From Chryseotalea sanaruensis (GTDB lineage Bacteria; Bacteroidota; Bacteroidia; Cytophagales; Cyclobacteriaceae), in NCBI RefSeq assembly GCF_003990915.1, contig NZ_BHXQ01000003.1, forward strand, positions 579,475 through 643,474: a DNA stretch of 64,000 bases, in the 5' to 3' direction. Shown here one piece after another: positions 9,186 through 18,353 of this stretch; position 1 is the first letter of the stretch; the number at the start of each line of letters is the position of its first letter. Below the pieces are notes generated by a model. That model ran no database searches and was not told the origin of the DNA. It worked only from the letters and a program-made list of their open reading frames with translations. Made by a program: the position numbers and the translations under genes.

Positions 9186-10556
9186 CTATTCAGCAGGTTT
9201 ACTGTTATAAAAAATAGCTATTGAAGAATCGTGATAAGGCATACTTTTTTTAACATTTTCCAGAATACGTTCCGCCTCTTCCCGGCTTTTGAAAAAGCCT
9301 AAATAATAATCAACCTTCCCATCTTTTGTCTCATTTGTATGCAAGCCATAGAAAGTATCCAAAGGTGGTACCGGCACCCTGCTATTTGTTTTTTCAACCG
9401 TAAATAATTTGATGCTATAACTTGTTGAATCGAAATGCAGAAGTCTGCTTTCATTAACATTTGCGTTGTACTTGCTAAAGAGTAGTCTGGAGTCGGTGAT
9501 AAAAGTTTTAAAATTTTGCTTCGAAAGCTCATCTTTTATAAAACCGGTGGTATCATTCTCAAAAGTAGGCACAGGAAGTACCACATATTTTTTTTGTGCA
9601 TCGCGATGTACATATTGCAAGATATAGTTGACTGAATCGATATGTTTGGTGATAACAGAGTCGTTACGAATTTTAGAAAGATCAATCCGCACCATAGCGC
9701 CACCATTTTTATAGCGGTCACGTTGTCCGGAAACAAAATTTCCCAGCGAATAAACTACTAACTGCTGATTCTCTTTATTGAATTGCATCGGTTGCAATAC
9801 ATGTGGGTGTGCACCAATCACCAATTGAACACCAGAATCAAATAAATACTTAGTCAATACTTTTTGATAGGCATTAGGTTGGGACTGATACTCGCTGCCC
9901 CAGTGCATAAAAGCAATGATATAATCTGGGTTTGGTAGTTTTGCCTGTGTTATATCCTTTCTGATTTGTGCGGTATCAATTGCGTTTACAATGGTCGGTT
10001 TGGGCACAGGTATGCCATTGGTTCCATAAGTATAATTAAGTAGTGCCAGTTTAAAACCATTTTTTTCAAGTATGAGTGGATAGTCATTCAATCGGCTAGC
10101 TTCATCTGTAAAAGTACCTGTATGTACAATCTTAAAACTATCCAGCATTTCAATAGTACGCTCAATACCACGTTTACCCTTATCGCAGGAGTGGTTATTG
10201 GCTGTAACCAATACATCGAAACCAACATCCTGTAAATCAACTGCAAGTGCATCTGGTGAGCTGAATGCCGGATACCCCTTATATGGAGCACCCGCAAGCG
10301 TAACCTCCAGATTTCCTATTGCTAAATCCGCAGCAGCGATATAGGGTTTTACAAATTGAAAACAACTTGTATAATCGTAACTGCCAGTACTTGCATTATA
10401 GGCTGCTGCAATTTGTGAATCGTGTCCCATTACATCGCCAGTAAATAATAAAGACAAGCGCGTTGTGTCCTGCGCAGCCGCATTCAAACCAATAATTAGC
10501 AATACAAAAACTAGTTTCAAAATTTTACAATGCTTATTGTTAACTATCTTTACCAT
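9186..10556 (-). CDS. CapA-family metallophosphatase, secreted, with C-terminal SPOR-like domain
   Basis: The 456-residue product has a signal peptide (about 1-28, ending AAAQ) and a CapA/poly-gamma-glutamate-synthesis type calcineurin-like domain. Its motifs are LLFTGDVMGHDSQ (about 37-49), ANNHSCDKG, MHWGSEYQ and GAHPHVLQPM, which supply the metal ligands. Such proteins are exported phosphoesterase-fold enzymes; only some take part in capsule polyglutamate synthesis, and no capB/capC is present, so that role should not be assumed. The last 60 residues (YYLGFFKSREEAERILENVK) resemble a peptidoglycan-binding SPOR fold, which would hold the enzyme at the cell wall; this part is inference. Confidence 0.8.
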   Translation of the reverse strand: MVKIVNNKHCKILKLVFVLLIIGLNAAAQDTTRLSLLFTGDVMGHDSQIAAAYNASTGSYDYTSCFQFVKPYIAAADLAIGNLEVTLAGAPYKGYPAFSSPDALAVDLQDVGFDVLVTANNHSCDKGKRGIERTIEMLDSFKIVHTGTFTDEASRLNDYPLILEKNGFKLALLNYTYGTNGIPVPKPTIVNAIDTAQIRKDITQAKLPNPDYIIAFMHWGSEYQSQPNAYQKVLTKYLFDSGVQLVIGAHPHVLQPMQFNKENQQLVVYSLGNFVSGQRDRYKNGGAMVRIDLSKIRNDSVITKHIDSVNYILQYVHRDAQKKYVVLPVPTFENDTTGFIKDELSKQNFKTFITDSRLLFSKYNANVNESRLLHFDSTSYSIKLFTVEKTNSRVPVPPLDTFYGLHTNETKDGKVDYYLGFFKSREEAERILENVKKSMPYHDSSIAIFYNSKPAE

Positions 10557-10594
10557 ACTCTTTGTATCGCAGTAAGCAGATACTTTTATCTTAA

Positions 10595-11251
10595 TTAAAC
10601 TCTCAAAATTTTATTTTCAATGATTACAAAAACCTGATCATTTTCCTTTGGTGTAATGCGCGCCAATCCTGTAAAGGCACCAAAAGCCGGTAATAAACAT
10701 TGCTTACTGCCAAAATAAAAGCAGGGTAGGGTTAATCTTTGTTTCCCCTTTCCCACCATGTGTGCACCCGGATGAATATGTCCGGCCATGTTATACAATT
10801 CGCCCTCGTAATTTTCTATAGGATGATGTGTGAGCAAGAATGGTTCCAATACTAATTTTTCATGAAGTACAATACCATGCTTTTCGTATTGATGGTTACT
10901 TAAAATGTCATGATTACCCAACACCAACTCGAAAGTTTTTTCTCTGAAATGCTTAATTAGCTGTCCAAACTCCTCCCAAGCATCATTGTAATGGCTATGA
11001 AATAAATCGCCAAGAAAAATAATCCGTTTTGCTTGTGTTTTCTGAATTAACTCAAGTAACTGCTCAAGATTTTTTTCATCCGCTTTAACAGGAACCGGTA
11101 CACCGGATTTTCTGAAGTGGTTGATCTTGCCCAGGTGCAAATCGGCCAGTAGTAAGGTTTCTCTGGCAGGCCAGAAAAGGGCTCGTTGAGGCCATAGATG
11201 AAGCAACTCATTGGCTATGGTAAAAGAAACTGACTGACTAAGGCTTTTCAT
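10595..11251 (-). CDS. pdeM: Ligase-associated DNA damage response metallophosphoesterase (PdeM family)
   Basis: The 218-residue product shows the calcineurin-like phosphoesterase motifs in order: LLADLHLGK, IFLGDLFHSHYND, LVLGNHD, LLTHHP and AGHIHPGAH. The overall pattern, including HFRKSGVPVP, fits the phosphoesterase that usually sits with an Lhr-like helicase and an ATP-dependent DNA ligase in bacterial repair clusters. Neither partner is in this window, so it is an isolated member here. The upstream start at 11290 is possible, but I chose the ATG at 11251 because homology starts there and the extra codons would cover the divergent regulatory region shared with the porin gene. Confidence 0.8.
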   Translation of the reverse strand: MKSLSQSVSFTIANELLHLWPQRALFWPARETLLLADLHLGKINHFRKSGVPVPVKADEKNLEQLLELIQKTQAKRIIFLGDLFHSHYNDAWEEFGQLIKHFREKTFELVLGNHDILSNHQYEKHGIVLHEKLVLEPFLLTHHPIENYEGELYNMAGHIHPGAHMVGKGKQRLTLPCFYFGSKQCLLPAFGAFTGLARITPKENDQVFVIIENKILRV

Positions 11252-11280
11252 TGATCCGGCAAGGTAATAAAGAGCCTGAA

Positions 11281-11294
11281 ACCTGTGCACAGGT
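11281..11294. promoter_or_regulatory. 14-bp perfect palindrome between divergent genes
   Basis: ACCTGTGCACAGGT at 11281-11294 is a perfect palindrome between pdeM (minus) and the porin (plus), immediately followed by TGTACA. It is a plausible dimer-binding operator, but no regulator is known. Confidence 0.4.
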
Positions 11295-11340
11295 GTACAA
11301 GCTGAAAGGTATATTTTTACCTTGCGCCCAAATTCAAGTT

Positions 11341-12540
11341 ATGAAGAAGCTCCTGTCTGTATTTATCCTGACTTTCGTGATGAGTACAAATTTGCAAGCA
11401 CAAAATGCGATTGCCCCTTACTTTTCATATGGTAAAGGGCTTGGCATCACCTCACCCGACAGCCTTTTCATGCTCAATATTCGTTTTCGCATACAAAACC
11501 GCTTTGCTTTTGCTACCGAAAGTTTAGAAGACCTGGACATCAAAGAAGTTGAAGCCAGGGTGCGCAGGTTGCGACTTCGTTTTGATGGCTTTATTTACAA
11601 TCCGAAACTCACCTATGTTATTCAACTTTCTTTCTCCAGAGGAGACATGGATTTTGATGATACTGGTTTTCCTAATGTAGTGCGTGACGCCATTGTTTTA
11701 TACAGTGTTAATGAACACTTCACCATCGGACTGGGGCAAACCAAACTTCCTGGCAACAGACAAAGGGTAAACTCTTCTGGTGACTTACAACTACCAGATC
11801 GCTCAATTGTAAACTCTACCTTTAATGTAGATCGTGATTTTGGTTTACAATTTTATTACAACAACAAGATTGGTTTCATGACTTACGTGGTCAGGGGAGC
11901 CATCACTTCTGGCGAAGGAAGAAACGTTACCAAGTCTGATCGTGGTCTGGCTTATACAGGTAGGCTTGAATTACTTCCCTTTGGCTATTTTACTAACGGA
12001 GGTGATTACTTTGAAGGTGATTTGAGCCGTGAACCGAAACCAAAGGTGTCGGTGGGACTTACTTATTCCGATAACGAAAATGCTACCCGAACAGGCGGGC
12101 AACTTGGTGTATTTTTGCCCCCGGGTGAACAAAGAGATATAGAAACAGGTATGGTTGATTTTTTGCTTAAGTATAATGGATGGGCGCTGGCATCAGAATA
12201 TTTAAACAGGTCTACAATTGACCCTTTGATTCTTATTGATCCCATTGAATCCGATTACGCATTTATCTACAAAGGACATGGCTTCAATCTTCAGGGCAGT
12301 TACTTGTTCAAAAATAACTTGGAACTGGTAAGCCGCTTTTCTGAAGTTAAACCCGATATGGAACTGGCTGATTTTACACCTTATATTAAACAGTACACAA
12401 TTGGTACCACAAAATACATGAAAGGACATAGAGTTAAGCTCCAATGCGATGTAACTTTGGAACACAGAAAGTGGCTGAGTGATATACAACCTGATAGCAA
12501 AAACTGGCAGGTACGGTTTCAGGTTGAGGCCGGAATTTAA
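11341..12540 (+). CDS. Outer-membrane porin, OprO/OprP-like phosphate-selective type
   Basis: The 399-residue product has a signal peptide (MKKLLSVFILTF through LQAQ, about 1-20) and then a beta-rich sequence with alternating hydrophobic residues. Segments such as RRLRLRFDGFIYNPKLTYVIQLSF and DRDFGLQFYYNNK (split here) are typical of the phosphate-selective porin O/P family, and the start of the mature part carries a long loop region. I chose the ATG at 11341, which opens a clear signal sequence, over an upstream start. A Pit-type phosphate transporter follows 136 bases downstream, so outer- and inner-membrane steps of phosphate uptake are encoded side by side. Substrate selectivity is inferred from family and context. 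Confidence 0.8.
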   Translation: MKKLLSVFILTFVMSTNLQAQNAIAPYFSYGKGLGITSPDSLFMLNIRFRIQNRFAFATESLEDLDIKEVEARVRRLRLRFDGFIYNPKLTYVIQLSFSRGDMDFDDTGFPNVVRDAIVLYSVNEHFTIGLGQTKLPGNRQRVNSSGDLQLPDRSIVNSTFNVDRDFGLQFYYNNKIGFMTYVVRGAITSGEGRNVTKSDRGLAYTGRLELLPFGYFTNGGDYFEGDLSREPKPKVSVGLTYSDNENATRTGGQLGVFLPPGEQRDIETGMVDFLLKYNGWALASEYLNRSTIDPLILIDPIESDYAFIYKGHGFNLQGSYLFKNNLELVSRFSEVKPDMELADFTPYIKQYTIGTTKYMKGHRVKLQCDVTLEHRKWLSDIQPDSKNWQVRFQVEAGI

Positions 12541-12632
12541 TTTGATTATCTTGTTTTTTAAACACTTGTTTTTCAGATAGTTAAAATTTATATGGCTTCT
12601 TTCATAAAAAAAAGCTTAACATTCGGTTAACA

Positions 12633-12660
12633 TTGTCAAAAGCATTAAACCGTAGATTGC
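12633..12660 (+). promoter_or_regulatory. Possible promoter for the Pit transporter
   Basis: TTG at 12633-12635 and TAGATTGC at 12653-12660 are separated by 17 bases, a loose match to the Bacteroidota promoter, 16 bases before the ATG at 12677. Confidence 0.35.
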
Positions 12661-12676
12661 GCGCCAATTCAATTAT

Positions 12677-14089
12677 ATGTTTGAATTAGAGTTATCTTAC
12701 TCCATTCTCCTAGTCATTTGTCTTTTAGCCGCCTGCGGTTTTGAGTTTGTCAATGGCTTTCACGACACTGCCAACGCAGTAGCAACTGTAATCTATACAA
12801 ACTCTTTAAAGCCATGGATTGCCGTAATCTGGTCAGGTATTTGGAACTTTATAGGCGTACTTTTTGGCGGCATTAGCGTGGCCATGGGTATTGTTTATTT
12901 GTTGCCAGTAGAATCGCTCGTAGACCAAAGCATGGGGCAGAGTATAGCCATGGTAATGGCACTTCTTATTAGTGCTATATCATGGAATTTAATTACTTGG
13001 TACCTGGGCATTCCCTGCTCCAGCTCTCATACACTTATTGCTTCCATTTTAGGCGTTGGTATTGCCTATTCTTTATTGCCAGATGTAAACGCAGCAGCAG
13101 TTAATTGGGGCAAAGCCAAAGAAATTGGAATGTCTTTATTAGTTTCTCCGCTTTTTGGTTTTTCAATGACTATAGTCTTGATGTTCTTACTCAGATCCTT
13201 TACGAAAAAGACCAAGTATGGAGACAGCCTTTTCAAAGAACCTAAGAAAAATGCTCCACCTCCATTGTGGATACGTTCTGTTCTTATTGCTACTTGTACC
13301 GGTGTAAGCTTCTTTCATGGTTCTAATGACGGCCAAAAAGGTGTTGGCTTAATCATGCTTATTTTGATTGGTATCGTCCCAGGCTATTTTGCGTTAAGCG
13401 AATCAGTTTCACCTGAATCTTTAAATGGGTCCTTCGTTAAGATTGAGCAAGTTATGGGGGTGATGGATTCTTCTACATTGTCTGCACCCGATAGAGTTAT
13501 CCTTGCCGACACTAAAGCGATGCATGCACGTCTGGTTAACAAACTCAGTAGCACTCCATCTGTTGCAGTAATTCCGAAAAGTGAGCGTTTTGCTATTAGA
13601 AAAGATATAATGGTAATGAACCGCAATCTTGAAAGTATGCTGAAAAAAGAAGAATTACGGTTAAGCGACAAAGACAAGGCAATCTTAAAAAGTGAACTGA
13701 AATCTGTTCGAACTATCACTGATTTTGCTCCTCAATGGGTTGTGTTAATGGTCTCTTTCTCTCTAGGTCTTGGTACTATGATTGGCTGGAAACGTATTGT
13801 AAAAACGATAGGTGAAAAGATCGGCAAAGAGCATCTTACCTATGCACAAGGTGCTTCAGCAGAATTGGTAGCTGCCGCTACTATTGGTTTGTCTTCGGGT
13901 TTAGGCTTACCTGTAAGTACAACACACGTATTGTCATCAGGTATTGCAGGATCTATGGTGGCCAGCAAGGGCATCAAAAATCTTCAGGGTGATACTGTAA
14001 GGAATATTTTAATCGCTTGGTTCTTAACGTTGCCTGTTGTCTTAATCCTGTCAGGGACATTATTCTTTTTATTCAGATTACTGCTTTGA
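12677..14089 (+). CDS. pitA: Inorganic phosphate transporter, Pit family
   Basis: This 470-residue inner-membrane protein imports phosphate as a metal-phosphate complex driven by the proton or sodium gradient. Both duplicated signatures are present: GFEFVNGFHDTANAVATVI near the N-terminus and a second SFFHGSNDGQKGVGLIML element, plus LPVSTTHVLSSGIAGSMVA near the C-terminus. About ten membrane helices are visible. A hydrophilic, charged insert of roughly 110 residues (about 235-345) divides the two halves, larger than in E. coli PitA. A DUF47/PhoU-like partner, often adjacent to pit genes, is not present. Confidence 0.92.
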   Translation: MFELELSYSILLVICLLAACGFEFVNGFHDTANAVATVIYTNSLKPWIAVIWSGIWNFIGVLFGGISVAMGIVYLLPVESLVDQSMGQSIAMVMALLISAISWNLITWYLGIPCSSSHTLIASILGVGIAYSLLPDVNAAAVNWGKAKEIGMSLLVSPLFGFSMTIVLMFLLRSFTKKTKYGDSLFKEPKKNAPPPLWIRSVLIATCTGVSFFHGSNDGQKGVGLIMLILIGIVPGYFALSESVSPESLNGSFVKIEQVMGVMDSSTLSAPDRVILADTKAMHARLVNKLSSTPSVAVIPKSERFAIRKDIMVMNRNLESMLKKEELRLSDKDKAILKSELKSVRTITDFAPQWVVLMVSFSLGLGTMIGWKRIVKTIGEKIGKEHLTYAQGASAELVAAATIGLSSGLGLPVSTTHVLSSGIAGSMVASKGIKNLQGDTVRNILIAWFLTLPVVLILSGTLFFLFRLLL

Positions 14090-14170
14090 TGATTTGTATT
14101 TCATAGTAAAAGTGAAAAGCTGGTTTATCATTTTGAGTTTTTGATTTTCTATCAAATGCCTTAGCGCTTT

Positions 14171-14200
14171 AAAACACTTACAGGCTTCATAGGTGTTTTT
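14171..14200. terminator. Bidirectional intrinsic terminator between convergent genes
   Basis: AAAACACTTA at 14171-14180 pairs with the segment at 14190-14199 (one G-U pair) around a nine-base loop, flanked by A- and T-rich tracts, between convergent genes. Confidence 0.7.
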
Positions 14201-14234
14201 AAACTTTAAAATCTTTGGATATTAGTCCATGGTG

Positions 14235-15200
14235 TCACTCGTCATGAGACCTTACTTTTAACTGCTCTATTTTCCATGTTTTCAATTCTTCCTTTCTCAT
14301 GGCTAATTCCTGTTCTGTGGGTTTATAATTAATCCACTTTCTCAAATCAGGCTGGCCGGCATCTACCCAAGCCGTGTACCAAAAATCCGCAATCATTTTA
14401 ATAGCAATACGCAACTGCCGTTCAACCATTTTATTAAGCGCTGCGTGGTATGCTTTCGAAAACTCCTGTGAGTAAACTTTAATGGTTTGCTTACCCCTTG
14501 TTTCAAAGGAATACTTTCTGTCACCGAAAGAGGCTGACAAATTGCGCTCAATACTTAAAACACTATCAACTTTCAAATGCGCACCGGCAATACCGTCCCA
14601 AATAGTTTGCTGAGGTTTATCTAAGTATGCTGCTCTCCCTACAAAAAAATTATATTCATTAGCAAATAATTCGGGTAACCGTGATTCCCAAAAACCATGT
14701 ATTCCATATTGATTAGTTAACTGACCATTATAATTTTCGGTAGTGTGCAAAGGCACATTCGCATCCGCAATATAATGGCCGAGTTCGGCAGATATTTTTA
14801 GCACTGCCGATGGATCCTGTATCATAAAAGCATCCTTAAGTCGGTAATACATGGTATTGACATGCCATGGCACAATGCCATATTCCTTTAATGTATCCTC
14901 AGAAAATTTTTCAACCGCCTGCTTCCAATAACGTGGCATACTGAACCAAGCACTATCGCCATAGTGATCCAAGTCAATGTAATGTCGTGCCGCTTCATCC
15001 ACCACTGCAAGTCTTCTCCTGTCGGGATTTACCGAAGCCTCAGCCAAATATTGAATATTCGCCTTATAAAAGCCCACCATATCGGGTGGTAATGAGAAAA
15101 CCGCCTGCCTGTTAATTTTAGGATGTCCATAAAAACCCCAAAAATTTGCTGAAAAAGCACATAAAATGCCTGATACGAGTAAAAGAGCCCATCTTTTCAT
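14235..15200 (-). CDS. Secreted zinc-dependent phospholipase C / S1-P1 nuclease-fold protein
   Basis: The 321-residue product begins with a signal peptide (about 1-19). The mature start has FWGFYGHPKINRQAVF, in which the first Trp and His are the type of ligands used by the trinuclear zinc fold. Further ligands appear in HYIDLDHYG, ELGHYIADANVPLHTTENYN and GIHGFWESR. This pattern fits the zinc-dependent phospholipase C / S1-P1 nuclease superfamily, whose members cleave phosphodiester bonds in lipids or nucleic acids. The sequence alone does not decide which substrate applies. It is convergent with pitA and divergent from rpsT. Confidence 0.75.
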   Translation of the reverse strand: MKRWALLLVSGILCAFSANFWGFYGHPKINRQAVFSLPPDMVGFYKANIQYLAEASVNPDRRRLAVVDEAARHYIDLDHYGDSAWFSMPRYWKQAVEKFSEDTLKEYGIVPWHVNTMYYRLKDAFMIQDPSAVLKISAELGHYIADANVPLHTTENYNGQLTNQYGIHGFWESRLPELFANEYNFFVGRAAYLDKPQQTIWDGIAGAHLKVDSVLSIERNLSASFGDRKYSFETRGKQTIKVYSQEFSKAYHAALNKMVERQLRIAIKMIADFWYTAWVDAGQPDLRKWINYKPTEQELAMRKEELKTWKIEQLKVRSHDE

Positions 15201-15240
15201 ATGGTTAAGGTAGGAATTTCAGCAATTTTCTCCACTACTT

Positions 15241-15270
15241 TTGCAATTCCCACAAAAGACCTTACCTTTG
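15241..15270 (+). promoter_or_regulatory. Promoter of rpsT
   Basis: TTG at 15241-15243, a 19-base spacer and TACCTTTG at 15263-15270 match the Bacteroidota consensus perfectly, 21 bases before the ATG at 15292. A second box, TACTTTTG at 15236-15243, overlaps the -33 element. Confidence 0.75.
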
Positions 15271-15291
15271 CACTCCTTATTGCTAAAAGAT

Positions 15292-15546
15292 ATGGCAAAC
15301 CACAAATCAGCAGAGAAAAGAATTCGTGCAAACGAAACAAAACGTTTAAGAAACCGCTATCAGCATAAGACCACCCGTACTGCGGTGAAAGGTCTTCGTG
15401 CAGCTAAGACTAAGGCAGAAGCTGAAGGTCTTTTAAAAGAGGTTTCCGCAATGATTGATAAGCTTGCAAAGAAAAACGTCATTCATTGGAAAAAAGCAGC
15501 TAACCAGAAGTCAAGACTGGCTAAGCAAGTAAATAAACTGGCTTAA
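15292..15546 (+). CDS. rpsT: 30S ribosomal protein S20
   Basis: S20 is a primary 16S rRNA-binding protein of the small subunit. The 84-residue product is very basic and begins MANHKSAEKRIRANETKRLR, the standard S20 N-terminus, with the later conserved HWKKAANQKSRLAK. The start at 15292 is chosen over an upstream in-frame start because it gives the canonical N-terminus and lies just behind a consensus promoter. A terminator follows, so the gene is probably monocistronic. Confidence 0.97.
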   Translation: MANHKSAEKRIRANETKRLRNRYQHKTTRTAVKGLRAAKTKAEAEGLLKEVSAMIDKLAKKNVIHWKKAANQKSRLAKQVNKLA

Positions 15547-15563
15547 TACCTGGTTTAATATGC

Positions 15564-15600
15564 AAAATCCTTTCTGATACAGTCAGAAAGGATTTTTTAT
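15564..15600 (+). terminator. Intrinsic terminator after rpsT
   Basis: AAAATCCTTTCTGA pairs with the complement after a TACAG loop, followed by a T-rich run (15594-15599). Confidence 0.9.
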
Positions 15601-15659
15601 TATCTAAACCTGAGCTTTTAAGCATATTCAGAAAATCCTATGATCCTTAACTTTAAAGG

Positions 15660-16361
15660 ATGCAGGAAATTCAAGATAAAGCGCTGGGGATCAAGAATTG
15701 GGCAGCCGAAGACCGACCACGCGAAAAGCTTCTTTTAAAAGGGAAAGCCTCACTTACGGATGCAGAATTAATTGCCATTCTACTTGGTACTGGCACTGCT
15801 TCACTCAGCGCATTAGACCTAGCCAAAAAGGTACTTCAGACTACCGGTAACAACCTTGATGAACTCGCAAGGTTGAACATCACAGATTTAATCAAAACAA
15901 AAGGAATAGGTGAAGCCAAGGCCATTACAATAGTGGCTGCTTTAGAACTTGGGCGCAGAAGAAAAGAACTTTCAATCATTGAAAAACCCAGAATAACCTC
16001 CTCAAAGGATGCCTTTCATCAAGTAAGTGCCGATTTGATGGATCTACCTCATGAAGAATTTTGGATAATACTTACTAACAGGGCAAATCGCATTGTTAAA
16101 AAACAACAAATAAGCTCTGGAGGTGTGGCAGGTACAGTGGCAGACCCTAAAATGATTTTCAAATTAGCTGTGGCTGAGTTAGCAAGTGGCTTGATCCTGG
16201 CTCATAATCATCCGTCTGGTAACTTAAATGCAAGCCAGGCTGATATTGCATTGACCAAAAAAATAAAAGAAGCAGGTGTTCTGCTGGAAATACAACTACT
16301 TGACCATATCATTGTCGCAGGCAAAAGATATTTTAGCTTTGCAGATGAGGGTATGCTATGA
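15660..16361 (+). CDS. radC: RadC family (JAB/MPN domain) DNA repair protein
   Basis: The 233-residue product combines an N-terminal helix-hairpin-helix region (IKTKGIGEAKAITIVAALE, about 80-98) with a C-terminal MPN/JAB1-type metal-binding domain, marked by HNHPSGNLNASQADI followed by the conserved LLDHIIVAG. RadC-family proteins have long been linked to DNA repair, but their biochemical role is not settled. The TGA overlaps the ATG of the next gene (ATGA at 16358), so the serine hydrolase is probably translated from the same message. Confidence 0.93.
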   Translation: MQEIQDKALGIKNWAAEDRPREKLLLKGKASLTDAELIAILLGTGTASLSALDLAKKVLQTTGNNLDELARLNITDLIKTKGIGEAKAITIVAALELGRRRKELSIIEKPRITSSKDAFHQVSADLMDLPHEEFWIILTNRANRIVKKQQISSGGVAGTVADPKMIFKLAVAELASGLILAHNHPSGNLNASQADIALTKKIKEAGVLLEIQLLDHIIVAGKRYFSFADEGML

Positions 16362-17602
16362 AGTTAAAAAGAAAGATTATTGTTCTCATTATCTCTGCGG
16401 TTGCACTTTTTGTATTGTACACATTACTGAACAATAAATTCGAAAGTGTAAAAAAAGATACATCAACTAAAACCAATAGGCTTAGCGTTGATGCTCCCAC
16501 CAATCCACATCTGGTAGCGTTAGCTAATGAGTTTGATTCTGCTTTTCAGTTACTGATGAATAAACATCATCAACCAGGTGCGTCTGTTGCTGTTGTTTAT
16601 GATTCTGTCATTATTTTACTAAAAGGGTACGGCTTTAAAGAAGTTGGCACCACTGATAGTATAAATGTGCACACCGCATACAGACTAGCGTCTGTATCAA
16701 AACCCTTTGCATCATTCTTAACGGGCATTCTTGTCGAAGATCAAATACTAGACTGGAATCAAACAGTATTGCAACATTGGCCCGGCTTCAAACTAAAATC
16801 CTCTGACTACACAAAAGCCGTAACCATTCGTCACGTACTTTCACACTCAACAGGTTTACCTTATCACACTTACACTAACATGATTGAAGAGGCGTTGCCT
16901 TTTGATACACTTTTAAGTTATCTGCGCGACATAAAATTAATTAGCGAACCGGGTACTTTGTATAGTTATCAAAATGTTGGTTATAGCCTGATAGGTAAAG
17001 TAGTGAGTGAAGCTACTGGCAAAAGCTACGAGACACAATTGCAAGAAAAGGTTTTTACACCTTTAGGCATGATCGATGCCTCTACTGATTACCTGAGTTT
17101 TGTTAATAACGATAACATAGCCCAACCCCACATTTTCAATCGTGGGAAATTTCGATCCACTGCTATCAGAGACACATATTACAACGTTGCCCCTGCTGGC
17201 GGTGTTAATGCGAGCATTAACGATATGGCGCAATGGTTGAAAGCTTTATTGGGTCACAGAGAACAAATCATTAAAAAAAGCACCATCGATTCACTTTTTA
17301 CGCCACAAGTACTAGCCAACTCAAGAAACAGAAATTTTTATAAATGGCAAAGGGTGAGAAAAGCACACTATGGTTTAGGTTGGCGCATTATTAATTTCAC
17401 CAATGACACCATGGTTTACCACGGTGGTTATGTTACCGGTTATCGAAGTGAAGTAGCTTTACTTCCATCTGAAAAAATTGCTATTTGTGTTCTTACCAAT
17501 GCACCAGGAAGGGTTGCCGATACAAGTCTCCCCATTTTCTTTCAGATTTTTGATAAGCATAGAGAAGCCATAAAAGAATGGAAACCAGAAATTAAAAATT
17601 AA
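16358..17602 (+). CDS. Serine hydrolase, beta-lactamase class C/DD-peptidase fold
   Basis: The 414-residue product starts with a membrane anchor or signal sequence (about 5-24) and has the three active-site elements of the penicillin-binding/class C beta-lactamase fold: SVSK (nucleophile Ser and Lys of SxxK, in LASVSKPF), YQN (YxN, in YSYQNVGY) and HGG (in MVYHGGYVTG, replacing KTG). These enzymes act on peptidoglycan peptides, esters or D-amino peptides outside the cytoplasm. Without closer homology I cannot assign a substrate or resistance phenotype. It overlaps radC by four bases. Confidence 0.85.
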   Translation: MKLKRKIIVLIISAVALFVLYTLLNNKFESVKKDTSTKTNRLSVDAPTNPHLVALANEFDSAFQLLMNKHHQPGASVAVVYDSVIILLKGYGFKEVGTTDSINVHTAYRLASVSKPFASFLTGILVEDQILDWNQTVLQHWPGFKLKSSDYTKAVTIRHVLSHSTGLPYHTYTNMIEEALPFDTLLSYLRDIKLISEPGTLYSYQNVGYSLIGKVVSEATGKSYETQLQEKVFTPLGMIDASTDYLSFVNNDNIAQPHIFNRGKFRSTAIRDTYYNVAPAGGVNASINDMAQWLKALLGHREQIIKKSTIDSLFTPQVLANSRNRNFYKWQRVRKAHYGLGWRIINFTNDTMVYHGGYVTGYRSEVALLPSEKIAICVLTNAPGRVADTSLPIFFQIFDKHREAIKEWKPEIKN

Positions 17603-17648
17603 ATTACCCCTCAAGCACAAAGACTGAGCATCACTATAAAAGATTATC

Positions 17649-18266
17649 ATGAAGCAAAAAAATATACTACTTATTCTGTTGGTTGTCGTAGGATTAATAA
17701 TCGTTTTCTATGCTATGCAACCCGCAGGCACTAGCGAAGAATATAAAAAACAAATCACCTCAGCACGCAAAGATCGTGATGATTACATGCGTAATAATTC
17801 TGAATCACCTTTTGCAGACAGCGTAGCCACATTCAAAGGTCTCTCCTATTTTGAACCTGATGAGCGCTTCCGAATTTCCGCTAACCTCATTCCCGTTAAG
17901 GATAAAAAAACCGTACTCTTACCCACCAGTGATGGCCTCGAAACAAGGTATTTAGAATACGCCCATGCTGAATTTAGTTTTGACGGAGAAGCTTGCCGAC
18001 TACTCATACTCGAAATTATGGACATGGGACCAACACGCGGCACTTTATTTCTGGCCTTTGCAGATGCTACCAGTGCCAACGAAACCTACGGAGCCGGTCG
18101 CTACCTGGACATCAATAAAGTACCAGGCAGCACCTCCATTACACTTGACTTTAATAAAGCATATAACCCTTATTGCGCTTATAACGACAGTTTCTCATGC
18201 CCATTTCCACCTAAAGAAAATATCCTCAACGTAGCTATACGGGCGGGCGAAAAGACCTATCAATAA
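17649..18266 (+). CDS. DUF1684 domain protein, membrane-anchored
   Basis: The 205-residue product has an N-terminal hydrophobic anchor (about 6-22) followed by a soluble domain with the DUF1684 signature: TYGAGRYLDI, LDFNKAYNPYCAYNDSFSCP, and PPKENILNVAIRAGEK near the end. The conserved Cys and Pro residues recur in this widespread uncharacterised family. It lies 46 bases after the serine hydrolase and may share its transcript. No function is assigned. Confidence 0.85.
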   Translation: MKQKNILLILLVVVGLIIVFYAMQPAGTSEEYKKQITSARKDRDDYMRNNSESPFADSVATFKGLSYFEPDERFRISANLIPVKDKKTVLLPTSDGLETRYLEYAHAEFSFDGEACRLLILEIMDMGPTRGTLFLAFADATSANETYGAGRYLDINKVPGSTSITLDFNKAYNPYCAYNDSFSCPFPPKENILNVAIRAGEKTYQ

Positions 18267-18353
18267 TTCAGGTAAAAGCCTTATTTTTGAAAGATAATCA
18301 TCACCCATCCTTTCAATAAAATAGTGCGTTGGGTAGATCACCTGATTTAGTTT

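Noticed and set aside
9186..10556. Polyglutamate capsule synthesis operon
   Set aside because: Only the CapA-like gene is present; no capB, capC or capE homolog lies nearby.
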